A stretch of 64,000 nucleotides of DNA from Tritonibacter multivorans. Its GTDB lineage: Bacteria > Pseudomonadota > Alphaproteobacteria > Rhodobacterales > Rhodobacteraceae. Made by a program: the position numbers and the translations under genes. The notes beneath the pieces are model-generated. The model saw only the letters and a list, made by a program, of their open reading frames with translations. It ran no database searches and had not been told where the DNA came from. The DNA lies in NCBI RefSeq assembly GCF_001458415.1, contig NZ_CYSD01000024.1:23758-87757 (forward strand), read 5' to 3'. The first letter of the stretch is position 1. Each line of letters starts with the position of its first letter. Of the stretch, positions 8,526-17,012 are shown piece by piece.

Positions 8526-9470
8526 TCAGATCCGCTGCCAGATCGGCATTGGTGCGGGCAGGGGACCGGGGTTCAGCAGGCGCGACCAGCGCGGCGCGGG
8601 CCGGTCTGGCTGGATCTGCTGCAGCTGTGCCAGCGGATTGCGGTCGGTCTTGCGGATCAGGCGTTTGTAAAACCGCAGCGCGCCGGGACGCATATAGGAC
8701 GACCAGTGGCAGATGCGGTGTTCGGGCAGGCCAATATCATGCCCCATCTGCCGCAGATGTTCGAGCGTTTGAAGGCAGTCGAGCTGCAGGGTTACCGCAT
8801 TGGGGGCCTGCAACCCATGACCAATGGCCAGATCGCCCCGTGTGGGACGCGCCGCGAGCCGTTCGAACAGGAAATCGAAGGGGTCGTTTTCGCGGGTGGT
8901 CACATTGAAGAACTCAAGGCTGCGCCCGGCCGGTGTGTTCAGCGCCGCTTCGGCCTGACTGCGATACATTGCGCCGGTCAGCGAAATGATCCGGTCCACT
9001 GCGCCTGCGGGCAGGTCCGACAGGGCATCCAATGCGACCTTGGTGCCAAGCGAATGGCCAATAATGTGGACAGGGCGGTGCGGCGCAACCGTATGAATAC
9101 GGTTCACAACAGAGGCCAGCGCGGACCCGGCCGCGCGCGTGCGCCCCAAGGCCGCCGAAAACCCGCCACGGGCGTTCCAGCCAAAGGCAATGGCCAGACC
9201 TTCGTCCGCATGCCCCAGACCAAACCCCAGATGCCGCGGCCAAGAGGGCGCGCGCCATGGCAGGTGGTCGGGGTCCAGCGACAGAATGTGGCGGTGCGGG
9301 CAGTGGTAGGGGTTGCCGGGTTCATATTTGAAGCCGTGTATCATCACCACCACAGGGCCTGTATTCTGGGCCTCTGCTTCCAGAACCGCCTCCAGTTCCA
9401 CGGGGCGCCCATGGGCCACAGCCTTGTCGCCTTGGGCATTCATACGGATCACTGCCATTTTGGTCCCCAC
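8526..9470 (-). CDS. Alpha/beta hydrolase-fold protein
   Basis: 314 residues. The nucleophile elbow GHSLG (in HIIGHSLGTKVAL) and the preceding VVVMIHGFKYEPG oxyanion-loop strand define an alpha/beta hydrolase, probably an esterase or lipase of the DUF900-like kind. A candidate acid is the Asp in ENDPFDFLF, and a catalytic His lies in the C-terminal third (HRICHWSS). There is no signal peptide, so it is cytoplasmic. An ATG at 9458 is an alternative start 4 codons in. The substrate is unknown. Confidence 0.85.
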   Translation of the reverse strand: MGTKMAVIRMNAQGDKAVAHGRPVELEAVLEAEAQNTGPVVVMIHGFKYEPGNPYHCPHRHILSLDPDHLPWRAPSWPRHLGFGLGHADEGLAIAFGWNARGGFSAALGRTRAAGSALASVVNRIHTVAPHRPVHIIGHSLGTKVALDALSDLPAGAVDRIISLTGAMYRSQAEAALNTPAGRSLEFFNVTTRENDPFDFLFERLAARPTRGDLAIGHGLQAPNAVTLQLDCLQTLEHLRQMGHDIGLPEHRICHWSSYMRPGALRFYKRLIRKTDRNPLAQLQQIQPDRPAPRWSRLLNPGPLPAPMPIWQRI

Positions 9471-9621
9471 ACCTGATTTGCCAGCCGCATTGTTTTGCGT
9501 TTCTCCCAGCCGGTACCGGCAAAGCGTAACGGGCGCATGACAGGCTGGTGAATTGACAGTGACGCGGACGGGCCTGCCTATTGACTGAGCGTCGCGACGG
9601 GCGTACCAAACGCGGGACTAC

Positions 9622-9677
9622 CCGTGGCGATTTGTTTACCGGATTGCGGGCCACGTAAAACAAACCGCTAAAGAGGT
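9622..9677 (+). promoter_or_regulatory. SAM-II riboswitch
   Basis: The segment fits the SAM-II (metA-type) pseudoknot. The P1 stem is GTGGC (9624-9628) with GCCAC (9649-9653), enclosing the conserved GATTTG and GGATTGC elements. The characteristic CACGTAAAACAAA follows and ends in GCTAAAGAGG. It lies 83 bases upstream of metZ and directly before a terminator-like hairpin. SAM-II is known to repress methionine-biosynthesis genes in alphaproteobacteria when S-adenosylmethionine is plentiful. The assignment is by eye. Confidence 0.88.
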
Positions 9678-9688
9678 CAGGACGTAAG

Positions 9689-9723
9689 GACTCCCCTTCG
9701 CTTGGCCGATTGGGAGTTTTTTT
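9689..9723 (+). terminator. Terminator-like hairpin after the SAM-II riboswitch
   Basis: ACTCCC (9690-9695) pairs with GGGAGT (9712-9717) around a loop of about 16 nt. Seven T residues follow at 9717-9723, just before the metZ ribosome-binding site. This is the form of an intrinsic terminator. It suggests that ligand binding could act on transcription here, whereas SAM-II elements are also proposed to occlude the ribosome-binding site. Confidence 0.6.
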
Positions 9724-9759
9724 ATGCGCAATCAAAGGGATCGCGCGAGGAGAAGACAG

Positions 9760-10947
9760 ATGAGCGAGAGCTGGAACAAACGCACCAAGCTGGTCCATGG
9801 CGGCACCCGTCGCAGTCAATACAATGAGGTGAGCGAGTCGATCTTCCTCACCCAGGGATTTGTCTATGACACCGCCGAACAGGCAGAGCAGCGGTTTATC
9901 GAACTGGGCGAGGATGAGTTCATCTATGCCCGCTACGGCAACCCGACCGTGGCCATGTTCGAAGAACGGATTGCGATGCTGGAAGGGGCCGAAGACGCCT
10001 TTGCCACCGCATCCGGCATGGCGGCTGTGAACGGTGCGCTGACCTCGATGCTGAAAGCGGGCGATCACGTTGTCTCTGCCAAGGCGCTGTTTGGCTCCTG
10101 TCTCTATATCCTCGAGAACATCCTGACGCGGTATGGCGTAGAGGTGACATTTGTCGACGGTACCAATCTGGACGAATGGCGCGCGGCTGTGCGCCCTGAC
10201 ACCAAAGCCGTGTTCTTTGAAAGCATGTCGAACCCGACGCTCGAGGTGATCGACATCAAATCCGTGGCCGAGATCGCCCATTCTGTCGGCGCCACCGTGG
10301 TCATTGACAATGTGTTCTCGACCCCGGTGTTCTCTGACGCAATTGCGCAGGGCGCCGATGTGGTGATCTATTCCGCGACCAAACACATTGACGGCCAGGG
10401 CCGGGTGCTGGGCGGTGTGATCCTTGGCTCCAAGGAGTATATCCGCGGCACGCTTGAGCCTTACATGAAGCACACCGGCGGCGCGCTCAGCCCGTTTTCA
10501 GCCTGGGTGCTGCTGAAAGGTCTGGAAACCATGGATCTGCGGGTGCAGGCGCAGGCGACCTCTGCGCTGGCGATTGCCGAGGCCCTTGAGGGGCACGCAG
10601 CGCTGCAGCGCACCATCTATCCGGGTCTGGCATCCCACGCGCAGAACGACCTGATCCAGACACAGCTGGGCGGCAAGGGCGGCACCGTGCTGTCCTTGGA
10701 CCTGAAGGGCGGCAAGGACGCGGCGTTCAAATTCCTGGATGCGCTGACCATTCCGGTGATTTCCAACAACCTCGGCGACGCGAAATCCATCGCCACCCAC
10801 CCGGCAACCACCACCCACCAGCGTCTGTCAGATGAACAGAAGGTGGATCTGGGCATTGCGCCGGGTCTGGTGCGGATCTCCATTGGTCTGGAGGACACCG
10901 ATGATCTGATTGCCGATCTGAAGCAGGCGCTGGCGGCGGCCAGCTAA
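9760..10947 (+). CDS. metZ: O-succinylhomoserine sulfhydrylase
   Basis: A 395-residue PLP enzyme of the Cys/Met-metabolism family that makes homocysteine from O-succinyl- (or O-acetyl-) homoserine and sulfide. The start MSESWNKRTKLVHGG, the substrate loop YARYGNPTVAMFEERIA, the PLP lysine in YSATKHIDGQGR and the C-terminal SIGLEDTDDLI all match MetZ. ATG 9760 has a GAGGAG box; the frame is open to 9724, inside the terminator. The upstream SAM-II riboswitch places it in methionine biosynthesis and predicts repression by S-adenosylmethionine. Confidence 0.95.
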   Translation: MSESWNKRTKLVHGGTRRSQYNEVSESIFLTQGFVYDTAEQAEQRFIELGEDEFIYARYGNPTVAMFEERIAMLEGAEDAFATASGMAAVNGALTSMLKAGDHVVSAKALFGSCLYILENILTRYGVEVTFVDGTNLDEWRAAVRPDTKAVFFESMSNPTLEVIDIKSVAEIAHSVGATVVIDNVFSTPVFSDAIAQGADVVIYSATKHIDGQGRVLGGVILGSKEYIRGTLEPYMKHTGGALSPFSAWVLLKGLETMDLRVQAQATSALAIAEALEGHAALQRTIYPGLASHAQNDLIQTQLGGKGGTVLSLDLKGGKDAAFKFLDALTIPVISNNLGDAKSIATHPATTTHQRLSDEQKVDLGIAPGLVRISIGLEDTDDLIADLKQALAAAS

Positions 10948-10971
10948 GCCAGCGTGGTGTGAACGTTAAAA

Positions 10972-11001
10972 AGGGCGGTTGCGTTCCGGCGCGACCGCCC
11001 T
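10972..11001 (+). terminator. Hairpin after metZ
   Basis: A perfect 8-bp stem, AGGGCGGT (10972-10979) with ACCGCCCT (10994-11001), lies 24 bp after the metZ stop. A U-run is absent, so it may be a weak terminator or an mRNA-stabilising hairpin. Confidence 0.5.
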
Positions 11002-11055
11002 ATATGCGTCTCACCCAAAGAAACCCTAGGTGGGAGGGCGCTTTTGGTCCGAAAC

Positions 11056-11076
11056 CGGCCTGAAAAGGCCGTTTTT
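11056..11076 (+). terminator. Rho-independent terminator
   Basis: The CGGCCT/AGGCCG stem (11056-11061 with 11066-11071) has a short A-rich loop and is followed by TTTTT (11072-11076). It separates metZ from folE2. Confidence 0.7.
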
Positions 11077-11168
11077 GAATGAACCTTTTGCGCTGCACCC
11101 CCCTAATAGGGTAGGAAATCCCACATCTGGGCCCCGTGCCCGGTTTTTAGGCAGTCGGAGGATCGACG

Positions 11169-12272
11169 ATGAACATCTATTCGCGCAATCGGGAGAGCGC
11201 CCCGGACCGCGAAACGGCTGCCGAAGCCCTGGAGGTCCTGCGGGACTGGGCTGCCACCGCGACCGAGACCGAGATCGCGCAGATGGACCCGGCCATTGCC
11301 CGTCTGCTGCCCGGTCGCGAAGTGACCAATTACCCCGAACTGTCCCGTCACTATGACGAAGACTTCAAAGCGGATGAGAACTACCGTGCGACCCTGCCGG
11401 ACCTGCAGAACGGGCCGACCAGCCTGATCCGTGGGGCGCAGGAACAGATCCAGCACGTGGGCATTTCCAACTTCCGCCTGCCGATCCGCTTCCACACCCG
11501 CGATGCGGGTGATCTGCTGCTGGAAACATCTGTCACAGGGTCCGTCAGCCTGCAGGCTGAAAAGAAGGGCATCAATATGTCCCGGATCATGCGGTCGTTC
11601 TATAAGCACGCGGAAAAGACCTTTTCGTTCGAGGTCATGGAACATGCGCTCGAGGATTACCTGACCGATCTCGACAGCGGCGATGCGCGTCTGCAGATGC
11701 GGTTCTCTTTCCCGGCGAAAATCGAAAGCCTGCGGTCTGGCCTGTCAGGGTATCAGTATTACGACATTGCGCTGGAACTGGTGCAGACCGGCGGCGAGCG
11801 TCACGAGATCATCCATCTCGATTATGTCTATTCTTCCACGTGCCCCTGTTCGCTGGAGCTGTCCGAGCACGCGCGTCAGTCGCGCGGCCAGCTGGCGACC
11901 CCGCATTCGCAGCGCTCTGTCGCGCGCATCTCGGTGCAGGTGGAACGTGACCAGCCGATCCTGTGGTTCGAGGATCTGATCGACCACTGCCGCCGCGCGG
12001 TGCCGACCGAGACCCAAGTCATGGTCAAACGCGAAGACGAGCAGGCCTTTGCCGAACTGAATGCCGCCAACCCGATCTTCGTCGAAGATGCCGCGCGGCT
12101 GTTCTGCGAAGCGCTGCAAAGCGATGGCCGCATTGCCGATTTCCGCATTGTCGCCAGCCATCAGGAAAGCCTGCACAGCCATGACGCCGTGTCCGTGCTG
12201 ACGCAGGGGCCGATGTTTGCCTCGGCGAGCCTGGATCCACAGCTGTTCTCGACCCTGATTCATCGCGGATAA
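11169..12272 (+). CDS. folE2: GTP cyclohydrolase FolE2 (type IB)
   Basis: 367 residues. Type IB GTP cyclohydrolase I opens GTP to dihydroneopterin triphosphate for folate synthesis. FolE2 hallmarks are the DLQNGPTSLIRGAQEQIQHVGISNFRLPI start of the tunnelling fold, the Cys-containing YSSTCPCSLELSEHARQSRGQLATPHSQRS active-site stretch and FRIVASHQESLHSHDAVS near the C-terminus. In many bacteria folE2 backs up zinc-dependent FolE under zinc limitation; I see no convincing Zur box upstream, so that link is not shown here. ATG 11169 follows a GGAGGATCGACG box. Confidence 0.95.
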   Translation: MNIYSRNRESAPDRETAAEALEVLRDWAATATETEIAQMDPAIARLLPGREVTNYPELSRHYDEDFKADENYRATLPDLQNGPTSLIRGAQEQIQHVGISNFRLPIRFHTRDAGDLLLETSVTGSVSLQAEKKGINMSRIMRSFYKHAEKTFSFEVMEHALEDYLTDLDSGDARLQMRFSFPAKIESLRSGLSGYQYYDIALELVQTGGERHEIIHLDYVYSSTCPCSLELSEHARQSRGQLATPHSQRSVARISVQVERDQPILWFEDLIDHCRRAVPTETQVMVKREDEQAFAELNAANPIFVEDAARLFCEALQSDGRIADFRIVASHQESLHSHDAVSVLTQGPMFASASLDPQLFSTLIHRG

Positions 12273-12356
12273 ACCCGCGCCCTTACCGAAGGGTAGGGGT
12301 TTGGTGCAATAATCAGGCGCAAAATCTGAGCCAATATTTGCCGTGCCGCGGATTTT

Positions 12357-12377
12357 TGCCGCAGCGCGGCATTTTTT
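12357..12377 (+). terminator. Rho-independent terminator after folE2
   Basis: TGCCGC (12357-12362), loop AGC, GCGGCA (12366-12371), then TTTTTT (12372-12377). A second, competing outer stem pairs TGCCGCG at 12344-12350 with CGCGGCA at 12365-12371. It lies in the 333-bp gap between folE2 and the H1-like gene. Confidence 0.8.
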
Positions 12378-12474
12378 CTGCTGATGCCTCGTTTTCCTGT
12401 GTTAGGCTTTGGCCATAGCGCGGCGATTTTGCCCGTCACGGGCCCTGTTCCGCGCCTCTAGTTCAGGAGTGCGC

Positions 12475-12609
12475 ATGTTAAGTTCAGCCTATTCCTTTTC
12501 GGGATGGCCCTGCACAACAGGGGCCAAACGGCGCCTGTGTCAGACCGGACTTTGGTGCGCATCTGTTGTCTGTCCCAAGATCGCTGCACGACCCGAGGAG
12601 GTCTCATGA
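12475..12609 (+). CDS. Possible 44-residue leader ORF
   Basis: An ATG at 12475 with CAGGAG 5 bases upstream opens a 44-codon frame rich in Cys and Ser. Its stop overlaps the start of the H1-like gene (ATGA, 12606-12609). The good ribosome-binding site and the overlap suggest a translated leader or coupling ORF. Nothing in its sequence is recognisable, and it may be fortuitous. Confidence 0.3.
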   Translation: MLSSAYSFSGWPCTTGAKRRLCQTGLWCASVVCPKIAARPEEVS

Positions 12610-13331
12610 TCCGCTTTGAAGGTTTTTCTGACTACCCCAAATCCCCGCAGGCCTGGGCCGGTTATGCTGTGGGCACGCAAGTAAAAATGCTGCGCGCGGC
12701 TGCCTCCGTTGCAGCCAATGCCCCCGCCCAGCAGATGCAGATTGCCCAGGCGCTGCTGAAAGCACAGCAGGATATGCTGGGCATTGCGACACCAGCACCG
12801 ACCGTGACGCCGACCGCGCTCAAACCTGCGCCGAAACCCGCGGCCAAGGCCGCCCCGAAAAAACCGGCGGCCAAGAAGGCGGCACCGGCGCGCAAAACAG
12901 CCCCGAAAACCAGCACCAAGGCAGAGGCCGCCCCGGCAGCGAAAACCGCACCAGCGGCAAAGCCTGCGCCTGCGGAACCCAAAGCCCCCGCTGCGGTCAA
13001 AGCCGAGGCCAAGCCACCCGCCAAACCCGCCGCCAAACCTGCCGCAAAAACCGCCGCGAAACCAGCCGCCAAGGCGCCTGCGCGGAAAACTGCGCCGAAA
13101 ACCCCGGTAAAAGCCGCCCCCAAAGCCGCCGCTCCAAAGGTCGCGCCCGAGCCGGCTGAGGAAGCGCCCGCTGTCAGCAATGCCGCAGCCGAGACATTGG
13201 CTGCAAACCGTCGCCGCGGCACACGCGCCCCGTCCAAACCGCCAAGTCTGCCCTTGGGCGAGCCGATGCAGCCCGAGGCAAAGGCCACAATCGCCAAAAC
13301 GCCTGCTAAAACCACCGAGGGCGGCGAATAA
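12606..13331 (+). CDS. Ala/Pro/Lys-rich protein with histone-H1-like tail
   Basis: 241 residues. A short N-terminal folded part (about 1-65, with a Gln/Ala-rich amphipathic helix AQQMQIAQALLKAQQDML) resembles phasin-like segments. From about 70 to 215 the chain is low-complexity Ala/Lys/Pro in AAKPAAK, PAPKPA and ARKTAPK repeats, as in histone-H1-like nucleoid or phasin (PhaF-type) tails. DNA or polyhydroxyalkanoate-granule association is a family-style inference only. AGGAGG stands 6 bases before the ATG. The repetitive DNA gives long shadow frames on both strands. Confidence 0.75.
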   Translation: MIRFEGFSDYPKSPQAWAGYAVGTQVKMLRAAASVAANAPAQQMQIAQALLKAQQDMLGIATPAPTVTPTALKPAPKPAAKAAPKKPAAKKAAPARKTAPKTSTKAEAAPAAKTAPAAKPAPAEPKAPAAVKAEAKPPAKPAAKPAAKTAAKPAAKAPARKTAPKTPVKAAPKAAAPKVAPEPAEEAPAVSNAAAETLAANRRRGTRAPSKPPSLPLGEPMQPEAKATIAKTPAKTTEGGE

Positions 13332-13411
13332 GCCACCCTTGACCTGATGGCAGCGCCCCGGACTGCGCCAGATGCTTGACTCTGGCTGCGGGCGTTGCCA
13401 ACGGTGCACCC

Positions 13412-14860
13412 ATGCTGGATCTGCGCCCTGTCCTTTATGTCATTGGCCTGCTCGTCACCATTCTTGGGGCGACCATGGTCTTTCCGCTTCTGATCGACCT
13501 TTATGATGGCAACGGCCAATGGCCGGTGTTTCTGGAAAGCGCGATCATCTCCATCCTTGTGGGGGGGCTTTTGGCGCTCAGCTGTGCCAATGCCGTTGGC
13601 CGCGGGCTGGATATCCGCCAAACCTTTCTTTTGACCACCTCTGTCTGGGTGGCGCTGCCCTTGTTTGGCGCGCTGCCGATGATGCTGGGCGCCACGCAGC
13701 TGTCGTTCACCGATGCGTTCTTTGAGGCCATGTCGGGCATGACCACGACCGGCTCCACGGTGATTTCCGGCCTTGATGACCTGCCGCGCGGCATTCTGCT
13801 GTGGCGGGGCATTCTGCAATGGCTGGGCGGCATCGGGATCATTGTTGTCGCCATGGTGTTCCTGCCGGAACTCAAGGTTGGTGGCATGCAGATCTTTAAA
13901 TCCGAGGCCTTTGATACCATGGGGAAAATCTTGCCCCGCGCACAGGCGATCGCGACGCAGATCTCGACCATCTATTTTGTTCTGACCGTCATTTGTGCGT
14001 TGGTCTATACCATCCTTGGCATGGGCCTGTTTGACGCGCTGGTGCATGCGCTGACAACGATGTCGACGGGCGGGTTTTCCAACTATGACGGATCGTTCGG
14101 GACGTTTTCGGGGCCTGCGGAATATGCGGCTGCGGTGTTTATGATCCTCGCGGCACTGCCGTTTGTCCGCTACGTGCAGCTGATCAATGGCCAGTCCAAA
14201 CCGCTGTTTCGCGACAGTCAGATCCAGACCTTTCTGGCGACCATTGCTGTGCTGGTGATCGTGACCGCGAGCGTGCTGGTCTATGTCTTCCCGCATCACC
14301 CAGAGCAGGCGGTGCGCGAGGCGCTGTTTAACATTGTGTCGATCATGTCGGGCACTGGCTATGCCTCGGTGGACTATATGGCCTGGGGGCCGTTCCTGAT
14401 TATGATCTTCTTCTTTCTGGGGCTGATCGGCGGCTGCGCGGGGTCGACTGCCTGTTCGGTCAAGATCTTCCGCTATCAGCTGCTGTTTGCGGCCATCCGG
14501 GTGCAGGTGCAACGGATCCGGTCGCCCAATGGAGTCTTTGTGACGCGCTATGCGGGCCGTCCGGTGACGCCTGATGTGCTCAGCTCTGTTATTTCGTTTT
14601 TCATGTTCTTTGTGGTCACGATTGGCATTGTGGCTTGGGCGCTTGCGCTGACGGGGCTGGATTTCATCACCTCGATTTCTGGCGCGGCGACGGCGGTGGC
14701 CAATATTGGTCCGGGCCTTGGCGATACCATTGGTCCTGCAGGGAATTTCAGCAGCCTGAATGACACCGCAAAATGGATCCTGTCGCTGGCAATGCTGATC
14801 GGGCGGCTGGAGCTTTTGGCGGTGTTTGCGATCTTCACCCTCCGGTTCTGGCGGAGTTGA
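13412..14860 (+). CDS. TrkH-family potassium uptake protein
   Basis: A 482-residue integral membrane protein with about ten to twelve helices and four P-loop repeats. Visible filter-like motifs are AMSGMTTTGSTVI, TTMSTGGFSNYDGS, NIVSIMSGTGYASVDY and ATAVANIGPGLGD, the TrkH/KtrB pattern. It imports K+ across the inner membrane, normally with the cytosolic NAD-binding subunit TrkA, which is not nearby. The start at 13412 (MLDLRPVLYVIG) matches the family; an upstream TTG at 13376 is less likely. Neither has a good ribosome-binding site. Confidence 0.92.
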   Translation: MLDLRPVLYVIGLLVTILGATMVFPLLIDLYDGNGQWPVFLESAIISILVGGLLALSCANAVGRGLDIRQTFLLTTSVWVALPLFGALPMMLGATQLSFTDAFFEAMSGMTTTGSTVISGLDDLPRGILLWRGILQWLGGIGIIVVAMVFLPELKVGGMQIFKSEAFDTMGKILPRAQAIATQISTIYFVLTVICALVYTILGMGLFDALVHALTTMSTGGFSNYDGSFGTFSGPAEYAAAVFMILAALPFVRYVQLINGQSKPLFRDSQIQTFLATIAVLVIVTASVLVYVFPHHPEQAVREALFNIVSIMSGTGYASVDYMAWGPFLIMIFFFLGLIGGCAGSTACSVKIFRYQLLFAAIRVQVQRIRSPNGVFVTRYAGRPVTPDVLSSVISFFMFFVVTIGIVAWALALTGLDFITSISGAATAVANIGPGLGDTIGPAGNFSSLNDTAKWILSLAMLIGRLELLAVFAIFTLRFWRS

Positions 14861-14994
14861 CCTCCGTTATATAGGAATATTGCGGAAAACGGGCCTCTGG
14901 CGACATAAAGACCCGCTTGGGTCTTGCACGTGGCTTAACGCTCGCCTATTCAGCCGCGAACCGAAATTCCAGCTGCAGAAGGAGCGTGGCCCAG

Positions 14995-16230
14995 ATGCCC
15001 ACACTCGTGATGAAATTCGGCGGCACATCTGTCGCCAACCTGGACCGCATCCGCCGCGCCGCAAAACGCGTCGGCGTTGAAGTGGCCAAGGGCTATGACG
15101 TGATCGTCATCGTGTCGGCGATGTCCGGTAAGACCAATGAGCTGGTCGGCTGGGTCAACGAGACCTCGCCCCTGCATGATGCCCGCGAATACGATGCGGT
15201 TGTGTCCTCTGGTGAAAATGTCACCGCCGGTCTGATGGCGCTGACCCTGCAGGAAATGGGCGTGCCCGCACGCAGCTGGCAGGGCTGGCAGGTGCCGTTG
15301 AAGACCAACTCGGCGCATAGCCAGGCCCGGATCGAAGAGATCCCGCCAGAGAATATCAACGCGAAATTCGCCGAAGGCATGAAAGTCGCCGTGGTTGCAG
15401 GCTTCCAGGGGATTTCCCCCGAAGGCCGGATCACCACGCTGGGTCGGGGTGGGTCGGATACCACGGCAGTGGCTTTCGCTGCGGCCTTTGAAGCCGAGCG
15501 TTGCGACATCTACACCGATGTTGACGGGGTCTATACCACTGACCCGCGCATCTGTGAAAAGGCGCGCAAGCTCGATAAGATCGCCTTTGAAGAAATGCTG
15601 GAGCTGGCGTCGCTGGGCGCCAAGGTTCTGCAGACCCGTTCCGTTGAACTGGCAATGCGTTACAAGGTAAAGCTGCGGGTGCTCTCCAGCTTTGAAGAAC
15701 AATCCGACGAGGCCGGCACGCTGGTCTGCGACGAGGAGGAAATCATGGAATCCAATGTTGTGGCCGGTGTGGCCTATTCCCGCGACGAAGCCAAACTGAC
15801 TGCCGTTTCCGTGGCCGACCGCCCCGGTATCGCAGCAACGATCTTTGGCTGCCTGTCTGACGCTGGCGTCAATGTCGATATGATCGTTCAGAACATCTCG
15901 GACGACGGCCGCACCGATATGACCTTCTCTTGCCCGACCGATCAGGTCGCCCGCGCCGAAGTCGCGCTGGGGGACTACAAAGAGAAGGGCGAGCTGAACT
16001 TTGCCGAGGTGATCGCGGATACCGAGGTTGCGAAAGTGTCCGTCGTGGGCATTGGCATGCGCTCGCAATCCGGTGTGGCGGCCAAGATGTTCAAGGTGCT
16101 GTCGGATGAGGGCATCAACATCAAGGTCATCACCACCTCCGAGATCAAGATCTCTGTGCTGATCGAACGCAAATACATGGAACTGGCCGTTCAAGCTCTG
16201 CACGACGCGTTCGAGCTGGAAAAAGCCTGA
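14995..16230 (+). CDS. lysC: Aspartate kinase
   Basis: 411 residues. It phosphorylates aspartate in the first step of Lys/Thr/Met synthesis. It begins MPTLVMKFGGTSVAN, the invariant kinase start, and has GRGGSDTTAVAFA and DVDGVYTTDPRI. Two C-terminal ACT domains follow (about 270-330 and 345-405; VADRPGIAATIFGCLSDAGVNVDMI, GIGMRSQSGVAAKMFKVLSDEGINIKVI) for allosteric feedback. AGGAG precedes the ATG. The unit is bounded downstream by a strong terminator. The feedback specificity (Lys, Thr or both) cannot be read from the sequence. Confidence 0.96.
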   Translation: MPTLVMKFGGTSVANLDRIRRAAKRVGVEVAKGYDVIVIVSAMSGKTNELVGWVNETSPLHDAREYDAVVSSGENVTAGLMALTLQEMGVPARSWQGWQVPLKTNSAHSQARIEEIPPENINAKFAEGMKVAVVAGFQGISPEGRITTLGRGGSDTTAVAFAAAFEAERCDIYTDVDGVYTTDPRICEKARKLDKIAFEEMLELASLGAKVLQTRSVELAMRYKVKLRVLSSFEEQSDEAGTLVCDEEEIMESNVVAGVAYSRDEAKLTAVSVADRPGIAATIFGCLSDAGVNVDMIVQNISDDGRTDMTFSCPTDQVARAEVALGDYKEKGELNFAEVIADTEVAKVSVVGIGMRSQSGVAAKMFKVLSDEGINIKVITTSEIKISVLIERKYMELAVQALHDAFELEKA

Positions 16231-16258
16231 TCCAGACGGATTTGCCCCAATTCAAAGA

Positions 16259-16286
16259 CCCCCGCCCGAAACGGCGGGGGTTTTTT
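16259..16286 (+). terminator. Strong Rho-independent terminator after lysC
   Basis: CCCCCGCC (16259-16266) pairs perfectly with GGCGGGGG (16273-16280) across a CGAAAC loop and is followed by six T (16281-16286). Confidence 0.92.
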
Positions 16287-16337
16287 GTTGGCCGCCCCGT
16301 GTCTATCTGAAACGGGCAACAGCGGCGGAGCGGGATC

Positions 16338-16724
16338 ATGCGTGATACAATCATCTGGCAACGGGTCGAAGGCGCTTTGATCTTTGCGGGCTGTGTCACC
16401 CTGTGGTGGCATGTCCCGGATGCAGCCCCTGTCTGGGGGATTGTTCTGCTGTTTTTTGCCCCGGATCTGAGCTTTGCCGCCTATGGGGCCGGGCCACGGG
16501 TTGGGGCGTTTTTCTATAATTCGCTGCACAGCTATGGCACAGCGGCTGTTCTGCTGGTTCCGGGGATTGTTCTGGACGCCAGCTGGGCGCAGGTTGTCGG
16601 CGCGACCTGGCTAGGGCATGCGGGGTTTGACCGTATGCTGGGCTATGGGCTGAAGTCGGGAGGCGGGTTTCAGCTGACCCATCTGGGCAGAATCGGCGCC
16701 GCCAAAGAGGGGGCAGAGCCGTGA
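16338..16724 (+). CDS. DUF4260 small membrane protein
   Basis: 128 residues with about four hydrophobic helices. The pattern WGIVLLFFAPDLSFAAYGAGPRVGAFFYNSLHSY, then GATWLGHAGFDRMLGYGLK, is that of the DUF4260 family, whose role is unknown. The AGCGGGATC before ATG 16338 is a weak ribosome-binding site. It stands between the lysC terminator and ptsP. The 288 bp that follow hold no convincing gene and presumably the ptsP promoter. Confidence 0.8.
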   Translation: MRDTIIWQRVEGALIFAGCVTLWWHVPDAAPVWGIVLLFFAPDLSFAAYGAGPRVGAFFYNSLHSYGTAAVLLVPGIVLDASWAQVVGATWLGHAGFDRMLGYGLKSGGGFQLTHLGRIGAAKEGAEP

Positions 16725-17012
16725 GCAAGAACGTCTTGTTATCTCAGTAGAAAATGCCGCGTCGCAGCAATTCGGGCTGCGCCAATGGCTTTTGGCGTCG
16801 AGGAATTGGGCAAGGCCACCGACCTTGCGTCGCTTTTGACGCGCTGACCTTTTGGCAGGGCTTGTCATAGGCGGCTGCGAACGCCACATTGCAAGTAACT
16901 GGGGCCTGCATGCGTAGGCCACAAGGGGAGGAGCACCCCGCCGCAGACCGAGCAATTCCCGCAAGTCAGACGGGCAGGATGTGGTGGGCAAGAACGCCGA
17001 GAAAGGCCAGAC

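Noticed and set aside
12662..14512. 616-codon open frame on the minus strand
   Set aside because: Opposite the Ala/Lys/Pro-rich gene and trkH; low-complexity, a product of skewed third-codon bases.
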